From: Sphingomonadales bacterium
GTDB lineage: Bacteria; Pseudomonadota; Alphaproteobacteria; Sphingomonadales; Sphingomonadaceae
Direction: 5' to 3'
Length of the DNA: 56,272 nucleotides
Assembly (NCBI GenBank): GCA_027489295.1
Contig: JAIYAA010000170.1
Location: 1-56,272, forward strand
The notes below the pieces were generated by a model. The model was not told the origin of the DNA, made no database searches, and was given only the letters and a program-made list of their open reading frames with translations. Positions 40,963 through 50,194 of the stretch are shown piece by piece (position 1 is the first letter of the stretch; every line of letters starts with the position of its first letter). The translations under genes and the position numbers were made by a program.

Positions 40963-43551
40963 ATGAGTGACGCCCGCATCGCCGCCGCAGCTCCCCAGGC
41001 CATTCGCCGCGAGGACTATCGTCAACCCGACTGGCTGGTGCCGGAAATCGCGCTGGACTTCGACCTCGACCCCGCCGCGACGCGGGTGCGGGCCGTGCTC
41101 CACGTCACCCGCAACGGCGCGCACGATCGCCCGCTGGTGCTCAATGGCGACGGGCTCGAGGCGGCATCGGTGAAGGTCGACGGCGCGGACGCGCCGGGAT
41201 GGCACATGGACGGGCAGGATCTGGTGATCCCGCTGGCCGGGGAACGCCACAGTATCGAAACCGAAGTGGTGATTGCGCCCGAGCGCAACACCCAGCTCCA
41301 GGGTCTCTACGCCTCGTCGAGCATGCTCTGCACCCAGTGCGAGGCCGAAGGCTTTCGCCGCATCACCTTCTTCCCCGATCGCCCCGACGTGCTGAGCACC
41401 TACAAGGTGCGGCTGGAGGCCGACAAGGCACGCTTCCCGGTGCTGCTCGCCAACGGCGATCCGATCGCGCAGGGCGATGCCGAAGGCGGCCGCCACTGGG
41501 CGGAGTGGCACGATCCCTTCCCCAAGCCGAGCTATCTGTTCGCGCTGGTCGCGGGCGATCTCGTCGCCAACACCGGCACCTTCACGACGATGTCCGGCCG
41601 CGAGGTGCAGCTGGGCATATATGTCCGCGCGCCCGACCTGCCCAAGACCGACCATGCGCTCCACGCCCTCAAGCTCAGCATGAAGTGGGACGAGGAGGTC
41701 TATGGCCGCGAATATGATCTCGACGTGTTCAACATCGTCGCGGTCGACGATTTCAATTTCGGCGCGATGGAGAACAAGGGGCTGAACGTCTTCAATAGCC
41801 GCTACATCCTCGCCGACCCCGATACCGCCACCGACTGGGACTATGATGCGATCGCCGCTGTCGTTGCCCATGAATATTTCCATAACTGGTCGGGCAACCG
41901 CGTCACCTGCCGCGACTGGTTCCAGCTGAGCCTGAAGGAAGGCTTCACCGTCTTCCGCGACCAGAGCTTCTCGGCCGACCAGGGCTCTGCCGCGGTCAAG
42001 CGGATCGAGGACGTGCGCTCGCTTCGCGCCAGCCAGTTTCCCGAGGATGCCGGCCCGCTCGCCCACCCGGTGCGCCCGGACGAATATATCGAGATCTCGA
42101 ACTTCTACACGGCGACCATCTACAACAAGGGCGCCGAGCTGATCCGGATGATGGCCACCATCCTCGGCCCGCAGAAGTTCCGCGCCGCCACTGACCTCTA
42201 TTTCGATCGCTTCGACGGCACCGCCGCCACCTGCGAGGATTTCGTGGCGAGCATGGAGGAGGCCGGCGGGGTCGATCTCGGCCAGTTCCGCCGGTGGTAC
42301 AGCCAGGCGGGCACCCCGCGCGTCTCGGCCAACCTCGTTCAGGACGGCGCAACCACCCGGCTCGCGCTCGCCCAGACCGTACCGCCGACGCCGGGCCAGC
42401 CGGTCAAGGAACCGATGGTGCTGCCGCTCAAGATCCGTCTGTTCGGCGAGAACAGCGGCGGACCGCTGACCGACGAGCAACTGGTGCTGTTCGACAAGCC
42501 CGAGCAGGAGCTTCGCTTCGAGAACCTGCCCGAGCGCGCGGTGCTGTCGATCAATCGCGGCTTCTCCGCCCCGGTAATCGTCGACGCCAATCGCAGCGCC
42601 GCCGATCTGGCGTTTCTTTCGGCGCATGACGACGATCCGTTCGCGCGTTACGAAGCCATGCAGCAGCTGATGCTCGATACGCTCGTCGCCGCGGTGACCA
42701 CGGGCAAGGGCGAGCATGGCGCGCTGATCGACGCCGTCCGCAACACGCTCACCGATCCCTCGCTCGACCGCGCGTTCGTCGCCGAAGCGGTGCTGCTGCC
42801 CTCGGACAGCTTCATCGGCGACCAGATGGCGATCGTCGATCCGGAAGCGATCTACCATGCCCGCGAGGCGCTGCGGAGCGATCTTGGCAAGGTGCTCGAA
42901 GCCGAATGGCGCGCGGCCTATGAGGGCGCACGTGCCAATCGCTTCGAATATTCGCCGGCTGCCAAGGGCGCGCGCCGCCTGAAGAACGTCGCGCTCGGCT
43001 ATATCGCCGCAAGCGGCGCGAGCGACGCGGCGGCGCTCGCCTTCGCCCAGTTCGACGCGGCCGACAACATGACCGATCGCCAGGGCGGCCTCGCCACGCT
43101 GGTCAACGGCACCTCCCCCTTCCGCGAGCAGGCGATCGACGCCTTCTACCAGCGCTACGCCGGCAATGCGCTGGTGCTGGACAAGTGGTTCCAGACCCAG
43201 GCGCTGTCGTCCCGCGACGATACGCTCGCGGCGGTCGAAAAGCTGGCCCGCCACCCCGACTTCACGCTTGCCAACCCGAACCGCGCGCGCGCCCTGGTCG
43301 GCGCGTTCAGCATCAACCAGCGGGCGTTCCACGATCCTTCGGGCCGCGGCTATCGCTTCGTCGCGGATCAGCTCATCGCGCTGGACAAGCTCAACCCGCA
43401 GACCGCCGCCAAGCTGGTCCCGCCGCTCGGGCGGTGGAAGCGCTTCGGTGCGGATCGCGCGGCGCTGATGCGCGGCGAGCTGGAGCGGATCGTCGCCAGC
43501 CCGGGCCTCAGCAAGGACATGTTCGAGCAGGCCACCAAGTCGCTCGACTGA
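40963..43551 (+). CDS. pepN: aminopeptidase N (M1 family)
   Basis: An 862-residue M1 metallo-aminopeptidase. Exopeptidase motif GAMEN at 267-271, zinc site HEYFH at 303-307 followed by SLKEGF, and the PepN-specific C-terminal domains (DUF3458 Ig-like and ARM-repeat). No signal peptide, so cytoplasmic, recycling peptides. The ATG at 40963 is used; an in-frame TTG at 40942 is also present. ubiB starts in a one-base overlap with its stop. Confidence 0.95.
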   Translation: MSDARIAAAAPQAIRREDYRQPDWLVPEIALDFDLDPAATRVRAVLHVTRNGAHDRPLVLNGDGLEAASVKVDGADAPGWHMDGQDLVIPLAGERHSIETEVVIAPERNTQLQGLYASSSMLCTQCEAEGFRRITFFPDRPDVLSTYKVRLEADKARFPVLLANGDPIAQGDAEGGRHWAEWHDPFPKPSYLFALVAGDLVANTGTFTTMSGREVQLGIYVRAPDLPKTDHALHALKLSMKWDEEVYGREYDLDVFNIVAVDDFNFGAMENKGLNVFNSRYILADPDTATDWDYDAIAAVVAHEYFHNWSGNRVTCRDWFQLSLKEGFTVFRDQSFSADQGSAAVKRIEDVRSLRASQFPEDAGPLAHPVRPDEYIEISNFYTATIYNKGAELIRMMATILGPQKFRAATDLYFDRFDGTAATCEDFVASMEEAGGVDLGQFRRWYSQAGTPRVSANLVQDGATTRLALAQTVPPTPGQPVKEPMVLPLKIRLFGENSGGPLTDEQLVLFDKPEQELRFENLPERAVLSINRGFSAPVIVDANRSAADLAFLSAHDDDPFARYEAMQQLMLDTLVAAVTTGKGEHGALIDAVRNTLTDPSLDRAFVAEAVLLPSDSFIGDQMAIVDPEAIYHAREALRSDLGKVLEAEWRAAYEGARANRFEYSPAAKGARRLKNVALGYIAASGASDAAALAFAQFDAADNMTDRQGGLATLVNGTSPFREQAIDAFYQRYAGNALVLDKWFQTQALSSRDDTLAAVEKLARHPDFTLANPNRARALVGAFSINQRAFHDPSGRGYRFVADQLIALDKLNPQTAAKLVPPLGRWKRFGADRAALMRGELERIVASPGLSKDMFEQATKSLD

Positions 43552-45059
43552 TGCTCCGGCTGCTCACCGCCACGGTACGCGATTCCGCGCGGGTGCGGAC
43601 CGTCGCGGCCGTGGCGGCGCGGTTCGGGCTGGGCGTGCTGCTGGAGACGCTGGGCTTTGCCGGTGAAGCCGACGCGGCCGATTCCGAGACCGGCGCGCTG
43701 CCGCTGCCCCGCCGCACGCGGCTGGCGCTGGAAGCACTTGGCCCCACCTATGTGAAGATCGGCCAGATCCTGGCGACGCGCGGCGACCTGCTGCCGCCCG
43801 ACTGGATCGCCGAGCTGGAACTGCTCCAGAGCGCGGCACCGACGCTGCCGTTCGAGGAAATCCGCAGCGAGGTGGAGGCAGCACTCGGCATGCCGCCCGA
43901 ACAGGCCTTTGCCTGGCTCGACACCACCCCGCTCGCCGCCGCCTCGATGGCGCAGGTCCACCGTGCCCGGCTGACGGACGGGCGCGAGGTTGTGCTCAAG
44001 GTCCGCCGCCCCGGCATTCGCGCGGCGATGGAGGCCGACCTGCGGCTGATCGGCGAGCTTGCCGCGCTGGTCGCCAGGAGCAGTGCCGAGGCGCGCCGCT
44101 TCGAACCCGTGGCGCTCGCCCGCCAGCTGCGCCAGGCGCTGCTCGAGGAACTCGACTTCACCAACGAAGGCCGCAACGCCGATCTGCTCCGCGCCGACAT
44201 GGCGGGCAGTCCGCGCGTGGTGGTGCCGGAGATCCATTGGCAGTGGACGTCCGAAACGCTGCTGGTGATGGACTTCATCGACGGGACGAAGCCGGTCTCG
44301 GGCGAAGCCTTGCGCGCGGCCGGCATCGATCCCGAGGCGATCGCCGAGCTGGGCGCCGACACCGTGATCGCGATGGTGCTGGTAAAAGGCCGCTTCCATG
44401 CCGATCCTCACCCCGGCAACCTGCTCTGCCTGCCCGGCGACAAGCTGGCGCTGCTCGATCTGGGCTCGATCGGCCATATCGGCCCCAAGCGGCGCGACGA
44501 ATTTATTGCCTTCGTGCTGGCGCTGACCGGCGGCAACGCGCGGTCGCTGGCCGACACGCTGGCGCTGTGGAGCGACGGGCACGATGTTCCCCGCCGGACG
44601 ATCGATCGCGCGGCCGAGGCAATTGTCCAGCGCCATGGCGGCGGCACGCTGGTCCTCTCGGCGATGATGCCCGATTTCCTGCGGCTGCTGCGCGAGGAGG
44701 GGCTGGTGCTGCCGCCCGACCTGCTGCTGGTGTTCAAGGCGATGATAACGCTGGACGGCGTGCTCGATCGGATCGCGCCAGGCTTCGACCTGTCCGCCGC
44801 GATTCGCCGGGCGCAGGTGGCGCTGGTCGCCAACCGCTTCGGGCCCGCGCGGATGGCGGCGAGCTCGGCGGCGCTGGCGATGGCGCTCGCGGAACTGGGC
44901 GAGGACGCCCCGCGGCTGTTGCGGGCGGCGGCAGCTCGGCTGGAGGCGCCGCCCCCCGATACCGGCACGGCCCGCGCGATCGCCCAGGCCGGCCGCTGGA
45001 TCGCCACATCCCTGCTGGCCGGCACGGCGCTGATCGCCGCCGCGCTCTGGCTGAGCTAG
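43551..45059 (+). CDS. ubiB: UbiB/ABC1 family atypical kinase-like protein
   Basis: A 502-residue protein of the UbiB family needed for ubiquinone biosynthesis. The family KxGQ motif is at Lys69-Gln72 (YVKIGQILATRGDLLP), the Ala-rich nucleotide loop is LAAASMAQVHRA, and the catalytic-like segment FHADPHPGNLL is followed by LLDLGSIG (metal-binding Asp). A C-terminal hydrophobic segment (ATSLLAGTALIAAALWL) anchors it in the inner membrane. Translationally coupled to pepN. ubiE is not adjacent, unlike in some proteobacteria. Confidence 0.9.
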   Translation: MLRLLTATVRDSARVRTVAAVAARFGLGVLLETLGFAGEADAADSETGALPLPRRTRLALEALGPTYVKIGQILATRGDLLPPDWIAELELLQSAAPTLPFEEIRSEVEAALGMPPEQAFAWLDTTPLAAASMAQVHRARLTDGREVVLKVRRPGIRAAMEADLRLIGELAALVARSSAEARRFEPVALARQLRQALLEELDFTNEGRNADLLRADMAGSPRVVVPEIHWQWTSETLLVMDFIDGTKPVSGEALRAAGIDPEAIAELGADTVIAMVLVKGRFHADPHPGNLLCLPGDKLALLDLGSIGHIGPKRRDEFIAFVLALTGGNARSLADTLALWSDGHDVPRRTIDRAAEAIVQRHGGGTLVLSAMMPDFLRLLREEGLVLPPDLLLVFKAMITLDGVLDRIAPGFDLSAAIRRAQVALVANRFGPARMAASSAALAMALAELGEDAPRLLRAAAARLEAPPPDTGTARAIAQAGRWIATSLLAGTALIAAALWLS

Positions 45060-45066
45060 GCCGTGC

Positions 45067-45088
45067 CCCCTCCCGCAAGCGGGAGGGG
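45067..45088. terminator. bidirectional hairpin between ubiB and phoD
   Basis: A perfect 10-bp stem cccctcccgc/gcgggagggg (45067-45076 with 45079-45088), two-base centre, placed eight bases past each of the two convergent stops. Same style as the 2711-2732 hairpin. Confidence 0.65.
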
Positions 45089-45095
45089 AACAGGT

Positions 45096-46718
45096 TCACG
45101 CCATCATGTTGCGCCCGCGTTGCACGATCGCGCTGTGCCCCACGCTTGCCTTCAGGCTGCGCTCGGTGACGCTGTCCACGAACACCCAGTCATTGCGCGC
45201 CTGATCGGGCGTGAGCGTCAGCGCCATGTAACCGCGCCGGCTGGTGTCGCACCATTTCAGCTCGGGATTGGCCTTCACCATCGCGGCAGCCACCACCTTC
45301 GGATCGGTCTTGAGCGCGCTCTCGAAGCCCGGCGAGGTCACCGCATGGCCGGCGAACTCGACGCCCGCGGCCTTGCCGTCCTGCGCGAGATCGAACGCCC
45401 AGGCATTATGGCTGTCGCCGCACACGACGAGCAGGTTGGCGCCCATGCCTTGCGAGGATTTGAGGAACCGCGCCCGCGCCGCCGGATAGCCGCCCCAGCT
45501 GTCATAGCCGAGCGGCAAGCCCAGTCTGCCCGCCGTCACGCCCGCCTGGACATAGTCCCTGGCGCGCGGATCGGCGTCCGGCGCCAGCCAGCCCATCGCA
45601 TCGGCCGGAGTCGACAGATTGCCCAGGATCGTGCCGAAGCCGACCACCTGCCAGCGCTGCCCGGCCGTCACCGAGCGGCGCATCGCATGATCCAGCCACA
45701 CCTCCTGCTCGCTGCCTAGCATCGTCACCGCCGGATCGTGCCAGGGGCCGTCACGGAAGGCGGTGAGCGCCTTGACCGGATCGGCCTCCTTGAACAGCGG
45801 AGCGACATCGGGCTGCTGGCTGCGCGCGAGCAGGCGGCTTTCGGTTCGGAAGAACGTGGCGAGCGTGCCGATCTCGTAGCTGCCCCAAGGCGTTTCGGAG
45901 ACCGGCATCCACTCCCGGAACACCTGCATCGCCGCCGCCTTGCGGGCGCTCCAGTCGCCCTCCGCGTCCGGCTGGTGGTTCTCGGCGCCGCCTTCCCAGC
46001 TGTCGTTGGCGCTTTCGTGATCGTCCCACTGGACGAGCATCGGCTTGGCGGCGTGCAGCGCCTGCAGGTCGGGATCGGCGCGGTAGCTGGCATAGCGCAG
46101 GCGATAGTCGGCGAGGTGGATCATCTCGCCCGCCGGCTCGGGCCAGCGGCCACCGATCGCGCCGCCGGCAGGGGCATAGCCGCCCTGCTTATACTCGTAG
46201 AGATAGTCGCCGAGATGGACCCACAGGTCGATATCGTCGCGCGCCGCCGCATGGCCATAGGCGTTGAAATAGCCGAACGGCAGGTTCGAGCAGGAGAAGA
46301 TCGCAATGCCGAAGCGGCGCGCATCGCCGTGCGGCAGCGTCTTGGTGCGGCCGACGGGGGAGAAGCTGCCATCGGGGGCCACGAAGCGATAGAAATAGCG
46401 GGTGTCGGGCGACAGGCCGGCGACGGTCACCTTGGCGGTGTGATCGCGCCAAGGGCCGGTGATCTGCTCGCCTTCCGCGACGATGCGGGTGAAATCGGCG
46501 CTGGTGGCGATCTGCGCGCGCAGCTTTACCGCGCCGCGATCGGCAGGAACGTAGCGCGTCCACAGCAGCATCGTGTCGGGCCCCGGCTCGCCGCTCGCCA
46601 CCGAATGGGTGAAGCCGCGCGCCGCCGCCTGGGCGAGCGCCACGCCGGGAAGCGCGAGCGCGCCCATTCCGAGCGTTCCGGTGAGCAGCAGCGAGCGGCG
46701 GTCGAGTCGAAGAGTCAT
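45096..46718 (-). CDS. phoD: alkaline phosphatase D family protein
   Basis: A 540-residue secreted phosphatase. The N-terminal DRRSLLLTGTLGMGALALPGVALAQ is a Tat-type signal (twin Arg), as known for PhoD, which is exported folded with Ca/Fe. An Ig-like N-domain (about 35-125) precedes the metallophosphatase domain with FSCSNLPFGYFNAY, LWVHLGDYLYEY, VQWDDHESANDSWEGGAENH and VVCGDSHNAWAFDL. It releases phosphate from organic esters in the periplasm or outside. A Pho-box-like site lies 45 bases upstream. Confidence 0.92.
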   Translation of the reverse strand: MTLRLDRRSLLLTGTLGMGALALPGVALAQAAARGFTHSVASGEPGPDTMLLWTRYVPADRGAVKLRAQIATSADFTRIVAEGEQITGPWRDHTAKVTVAGLSPDTRYFYRFVAPDGSFSPVGRTKTLPHGDARRFGIAIFSCSNLPFGYFNAYGHAAARDDIDLWVHLGDYLYEYKQGGYAPAGGAIGGRWPEPAGEMIHLADYRLRYASYRADPDLQALHAAKPMLVQWDDHESANDSWEGGAENHQPDAEGDWSARKAAAMQVFREWMPVSETPWGSYEIGTLATFFRTESRLLARSQQPDVAPLFKEADPVKALTAFRDGPWHDPAVTMLGSEQEVWLDHAMRRSVTAGQRWQVVGFGTILGNLSTPADAMGWLAPDADPRARDYVQAGVTAGRLGLPLGYDSWGGYPAARARFLKSSQGMGANLLVVCGDSHNAWAFDLAQDGKAAGVEFAGHAVTSPGFESALKTDPKVVAAAMVKANPELKWCDTSRRGYMALTLTPDQARNDWVFVDSVTERSLKASVGHSAIVQRGRNMMA

Positions 46719-46762
46719 TGGTCGCGTCCCTTTTTCGGTCGGCCGCTAGGTGGCTGCGATTG

Positions 46763-46780
46763 GTGTCGTGTTCGTGACAG
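46763..46780 (-). promoter_or_regulatory. Pho-box-like site before phoD
   Basis: On the phoD strand CTGTCAC (46780-46774), four bases, then ACGACAC (46769-46763): two 7-mers with the 11-bp period of PhoB boxes, 11 of 14 matching the CTGTCAC repeat. A third looser copy (CTTTTCAC) precedes it. Positioned 45-62 bases before the ATG. Confidence 0.5.
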
Positions 46781-46983
46781 CCGTGAAAAGCTGGGCTAGG
46801 CAAAACACCGAATCGGTTTTCGGGGCGTTGAGAATGGGGGCGCAACCTGCCGGACGGGAAATCCGCCGGCGGTACGGAGACGAAAACGAACGTGATCTTT
46901 TCCCGTTTCGCGGTCGGCCTTGCCCGATCGTTCCGCACCATGGGTGCAGCACCGCTACACGCTGAAAACGGACCGACCGGCTG

Positions 46984-48531
46984 ATGGCGACGCGAATCGC
47001 AGCGCTCGGCCTCGCCGAGCCCAAGGCCGGACTGGGCGCCGTCGCTGCCGCCATACCGCGCTGGCTGGTGCTGCTGGCCACGGCAATTGCCGTGCGCGCG
47101 GTCACCTTCGGCAATCCGCTCGTCGCGGTCGACGAGCAATTCTACTGGGTCACCGCGCAGCGGTTGCTGCACGGCGCCCTGCCGTTCGTCGACATCTGGG
47201 ATCGCAAGCCGATCGGCCTGTTCCTGCTCTATGCGCCCGCCGCCGCACTCGGCATGCCCTGGGGCATCCTCGCCTATCAGCTGATGGCGCTGGCGTGCGT
47301 GGTGGGTACCGCGGTCCTGATCGCGCGGATCGCCGATCGTGTCGGCTGGAAGGCCGGGGCGCTGCCGGCGGCGCTCCTCTACATCCTGATGCTCAACGTG
47401 GCGGACGGCCAAGGCGGGCAGGCGCCGGTCTTCTACAATCTGCTGACCATCGGCGCGATCGCGCTGCTGCTGCCCCGCGCGGGCGATCGCGACGGCGACC
47501 CGGCGCGCGTCGCCCGCAACCTCACGGCGATGCTGCTGATCGGCGCGGCGCTGCAGGTGAAGTACACCGTGCTGTTCGAAGGTCTGTTCCTAGGCCTTTG
47601 GCTGTTGCGCCGCGAGGCCATGCTGGGCGCGAGCCTGGTGCACGTGCTCCGGCGCGGCGCGGGCTATGCCGGGATGGCGATGCTGCCGACGCTGGTGGCG
47701 GGAGCGGTCTATGCCCGGCTCGGCCATTATGACGCGTGGTTCTACGCCAATTTCGGGTCGATCCTCGATCGCAGGAGCGATCCGTTCATCGATCTGGTCG
47801 GCGCGTTCTTCGAGGTCATGGTGCCGCTGGCGCCGCTGCTGGTGCTCGCGATACTCGGCTGGCGCCGCCTCGCGCGCATCGATGCCCGGACCGCAGCGGC
47901 GGGCCTGCTGTTCGGCTGGCTGGTCGCGGCGATGGCGGGGCTGATCGTGTTCGGCTCGTGGTTTCCGCATTATGCGCTGCCGGTGATGGTACCGGCCAGC
48001 CTGTGCTGCGCCGCCTTCTTCAGCCACGACCGCACCGGCCGGCGGATCGTCGCGCCCGTGCTGCTCGGCGTCGCGCTGGTCGCGGGGACGATCTCCGTCC
48101 TCGTCGCGCAGTCGAAGCGCGGCAACGCCGCGCAGCTCGAGACGATCGCCGAGGCGATCGGCCATGGCCCTGGCTGCCTGTATGTCCACTCGGGCGACTC
48201 GATGCTCTACGGCGCTACCGGCCGCTGCGCGCTGAGCCCCTGGCTGTTCCCCAGCCACCTTTCGCGCCAGCGTGAAAACGGCGCGCTGGGCGTCGACCAG
48301 ATCGCCGAAGTCGACCGCATCTTCGCCAAGCATCCGGCGGTGGTGGTGATGCGCACGCCCTATCGCGGCGAGCGGCTGGCGGTGCGGGCCCAGGTGACGC
48401 GCTATCTGCACCGGATGGGCTATGTGGTGCGCGGCACCTATCTGCTCGGCCGGGTGCCGGTTACCGTCTATGCCGCGCCGGACATGGCCGCCGCCGAGCC
48501 ACCGCGGCGTTCGACGAGCAGGCGCGCATAA
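46984..48531 (+). CDS. GT-C glycosyltransferase (GT39/ArnT-like membrane protein)
   Basis: A 515-residue protein with ten or more membrane segments. The first external loop NPLVAVDEQFYWVTAQRLL holds the catalytic-type Asp-Glu of GT-C enzymes, which transfer sugars from polyprenyl phosphates. The C-terminal 120 residues form a soluble domain (CLYVHSGDSMLYGATGRCAL; YLHRMGYVVRG). It is divergent from phoD and faces a GT4 gene whose 3' end overlaps it by 64 bp. Acceptor unknown; cell-envelope glycan or lipid modification is likely. Confidence 0.8.
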   Translation: MATRIAALGLAEPKAGLGAVAAAIPRWLVLLATAIAVRAVTFGNPLVAVDEQFYWVTAQRLLHGALPFVDIWDRKPIGLFLLYAPAAALGMPWGILAYQLMALACVVGTAVLIARIADRVGWKAGALPAALLYILMLNVADGQGGQAPVFYNLLTIGAIALLLPRAGDRDGDPARVARNLTAMLLIGAALQVKYTVLFEGLFLGLWLLRREAMLGASLVHVLRRGAGYAGMAMLPTLVAGAVYARLGHYDAWFYANFGSILDRRSDPFIDLVGAFFEVMVPLAPLLVLAILGWRRLARIDARTAAAGLLFGWLVAAMAGLIVFGSWFPHYALPVMVPASLCCAAFFSHDRTGRRIVAPVLLGVALVAGTISVLVAQSKRGNAAQLETIAEAIGHGPGCLYVHSGDSMLYGATGRCALSPWLFPSHLSRQRENGALGVDQIAEVDRIFAKHPAVVVMRTPYRGERLAVRAQVTRYLHRMGYVVRGTYLLGRVPVTVYAAPDMAAAEPPRRSTSRRA

Positions 48532-49667
48532 TAGTCCATCAGCGCGGCGGCATGATCGGCGTCGCTGCGCACCTTCGCCGCCGCGACACGGGCGGCGTTT
48601 TGCAGCAGCACCGGATCGCGCGCGAACAGCCGACGGATCGCATCGGCGGCGGACAGCGTATCGCGCGCCGCATAGGTCTCGGCAAACAGCGGATCGGCAA
48701 CCTCGGCGAAGCCGCCTTCGTCCGGCCCGATCAGCGGCAGGCCCGAGGCGAGCGCCTCCCAGGCGACCAGCCCGAACGGCTCGGCATCCGACCCGTGGAT
48801 CAGCGCGTCGCAGCTGGCGATAATGCGGGACAGCCGCATCCGGTCATAGACCGGGCGGAAGATGCGGATGTGCGGGCTGTCGGCGATCAGCATCTCGAGC
48901 TGGTGGCGTTGCGGGCCGTCACCGAGCAGCATCAGCCCCACCGGCAGGTCGTTCGCTGCGGCCTCCACCGCCTCGATCACCAGCGGCCAGCGCTTTTCCT
49001 TGTGCTGGCGGCCAAGCCCGAGCAGCAGATGCCCTTCGGGCGGCAGTCCCAGCTGGGCCAGCAACGCCACCCGCAGCTTCTCGTCGCGCAGGTCGGGCGA
49101 GAACCAGCCGCGGTCGATCCCCAGCGGCACCGAGGCGTCGACCCGGAGCCCGCGCCGATCGAAGCGCTTGGCGAGCGCCGGGCCGTTGGTGACGAACGCA
49201 TCATAATGATCGAGGAAGCGCGCCATGTAGCGCGTGTACCAGCCGAATGCCTGCTCCACCTGCAGCGGCGTCGCCACGCCGTCCAGCCAGCGCTGCGGAT
49301 AGGTGCCGACCAGATCGCCATGCGCGAAATAGACCTTGAGCGCGTCGCCTCGCCATCGCGCGACGGTCCAGGCCGGCAGCCAGGGGGAGCTGTTCTCGAC
49401 GATGTCCGGCTTGAGCCGATCGAGCGCCGCCCAGACCGGCTCGTCCTTAACGAAGATGCGATAGTTGCGATCGAGCAGCAGCGGCGGGGCCTTGATCCAG
49501 TGGATCGCACCACCGCCCGGCCGCTCCTCAACCCCGTCCTCGGCGCCCGGGGCGACGACGATCAGCTCGTGCCCCAGATCGGCCATCAGCCCCATCTTGC
49601 GATCAAGATAGGTGCGCACACCGCCGCCGGTAGGAGAGTAGAACTCGTTGACGTCGACGATGCGCAT
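48468..49667 (-). CDS. glycosyltransferase family 4 (GT-B fold)
   Basis: A 399-residue retaining glycosyltransferase. The N-domain has the donor loop FYSPTGGGVRTYLDRKMG and the C-domain has LGLGRQHKEKRWPLVIEA and the E-x7-E motif region DAEPFGLVAWEALASGLPLIGPDEGG. Cytoplasmic or membrane-associated. It is the last but not isolated gene in a minus-strand set with the DUF2141 gene and a membrane protein. Nucleotide-sugar and acceptor unknown. Confidence 0.88.
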   Translation of the reverse strand: MRIVDVNEFYSPTGGGVRTYLDRKMGLMADLGHELIVVAPGAEDGVEERPGGGAIHWIKAPPLLLDRNYRIFVKDEPVWAALDRLKPDIVENSSPWLPAWTVARWRGDALKVYFAHGDLVGTYPQRWLDGVATPLQVEQAFGWYTRYMARFLDHYDAFVTNGPALAKRFDRRGLRVDASVPLGIDRGWFSPDLRDEKLRVALLAQLGLPPEGHLLLGLGRQHKEKRWPLVIEAVEAAANDLPVGLMLLGDGPQRHQLEMLIADSPHIRIFRPVYDRMRLSRIIASCDALIHGSDAEPFGLVAWEALASGLPLIGPDEGGFAEVADPLFAETYAARDTLSAADAIRRLFARDPVLLQNAARVAAAKVRSDADHAAALMDYYARLLVERRGGSAAAMSGAA

Positions 49668-49675
49668 GCGCCCCC

Positions 49676-50194
49676 TCAGTTGAGTGGCGCGAACCCTCCG
49701 AGCCCGCGCAGATACTGCGCTCGAATGTTCACGGTGGTCACTCCGTTCCCGACATGGACGAGCGCCTGACGCAATTTGGGACGGCTGCGGCCAAGCCGCT
49801 GGTTCGACGGGAAGCCGGCACCATCCGTCCAGAAGTCGAACTTGTTCTTGCCGTCGCGGTCATGGGTGAACAGCACCGCATAGTCGCCGGGCGCCGGCAC
49901 GCGGATGCAAATCAGCACCGCGCCCGAGGGCGGCGTGTTCGCCCAGATGCGGCGGAAGGTCTTCCCCTCCTTCACCAGGTCGCGATCATCCTTGAGGAAA
50001 CCCTCTTCGGTCGCGGGATAGAGTTCCAGCTTCAGCCGGCCGGTACGATCCTTCAGGCCGGTGATCTCCGCCTGGATGGCCGGGCCGCGGCCGCTGGTGC
50101 AGGCACCGGCATCCTCGCCCAGCACCTGGGCGGACGCGGTCGTGCTGGCCGTCACCGCAAGCACGGTCGCGGCCAAAAGGGCGATGCGCTTCAT
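49676..50194 (-). CDS. secreted DUF2141 protein
   Basis: A 172-residue protein with a signal peptide (MKRIALLAATVLAVTASTTASAQ), then a DUF2141 beta-sandwich (ITGLKDRTGRLKLELYP; GDYAVLFTHDRDGKNKFDFW; GFPSNQRLGRSRPKL). Two Cys (in GACTSG and VLICIRV) may form a disulfide. Function unknown; often found beside glycosyltransferases in sphingomonads. gaggaaag precedes the ATG, which overlaps the upstream stop (ATGA), and the GT4 gene starts eight bases after its stop. Confidence 0.85.
   Translation of the reverse strand: MKRIALLAATVLAVTASTTASAQVLGEDAGACTSGRGPAIQAEITGLKDRTGRLKLELYPATEEGFLKDDRDLVKEGKTFRRIWANTPPSGAVLICIRVPAPGDYAVLFTHDRDGKNKFDFWTDGAGFPSNQRLGRSRPKLRQALVHVGNGVTTVNIRAQYLRGLGGFAPLN

Noticed and set aside
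46854..46906. acgggaaa/tttcccgt inverted repeat before the GT-C gene
   Set aside because: Only 8 bp with a 37-bp gap; such a match is expected by chance in a spacer of this size.
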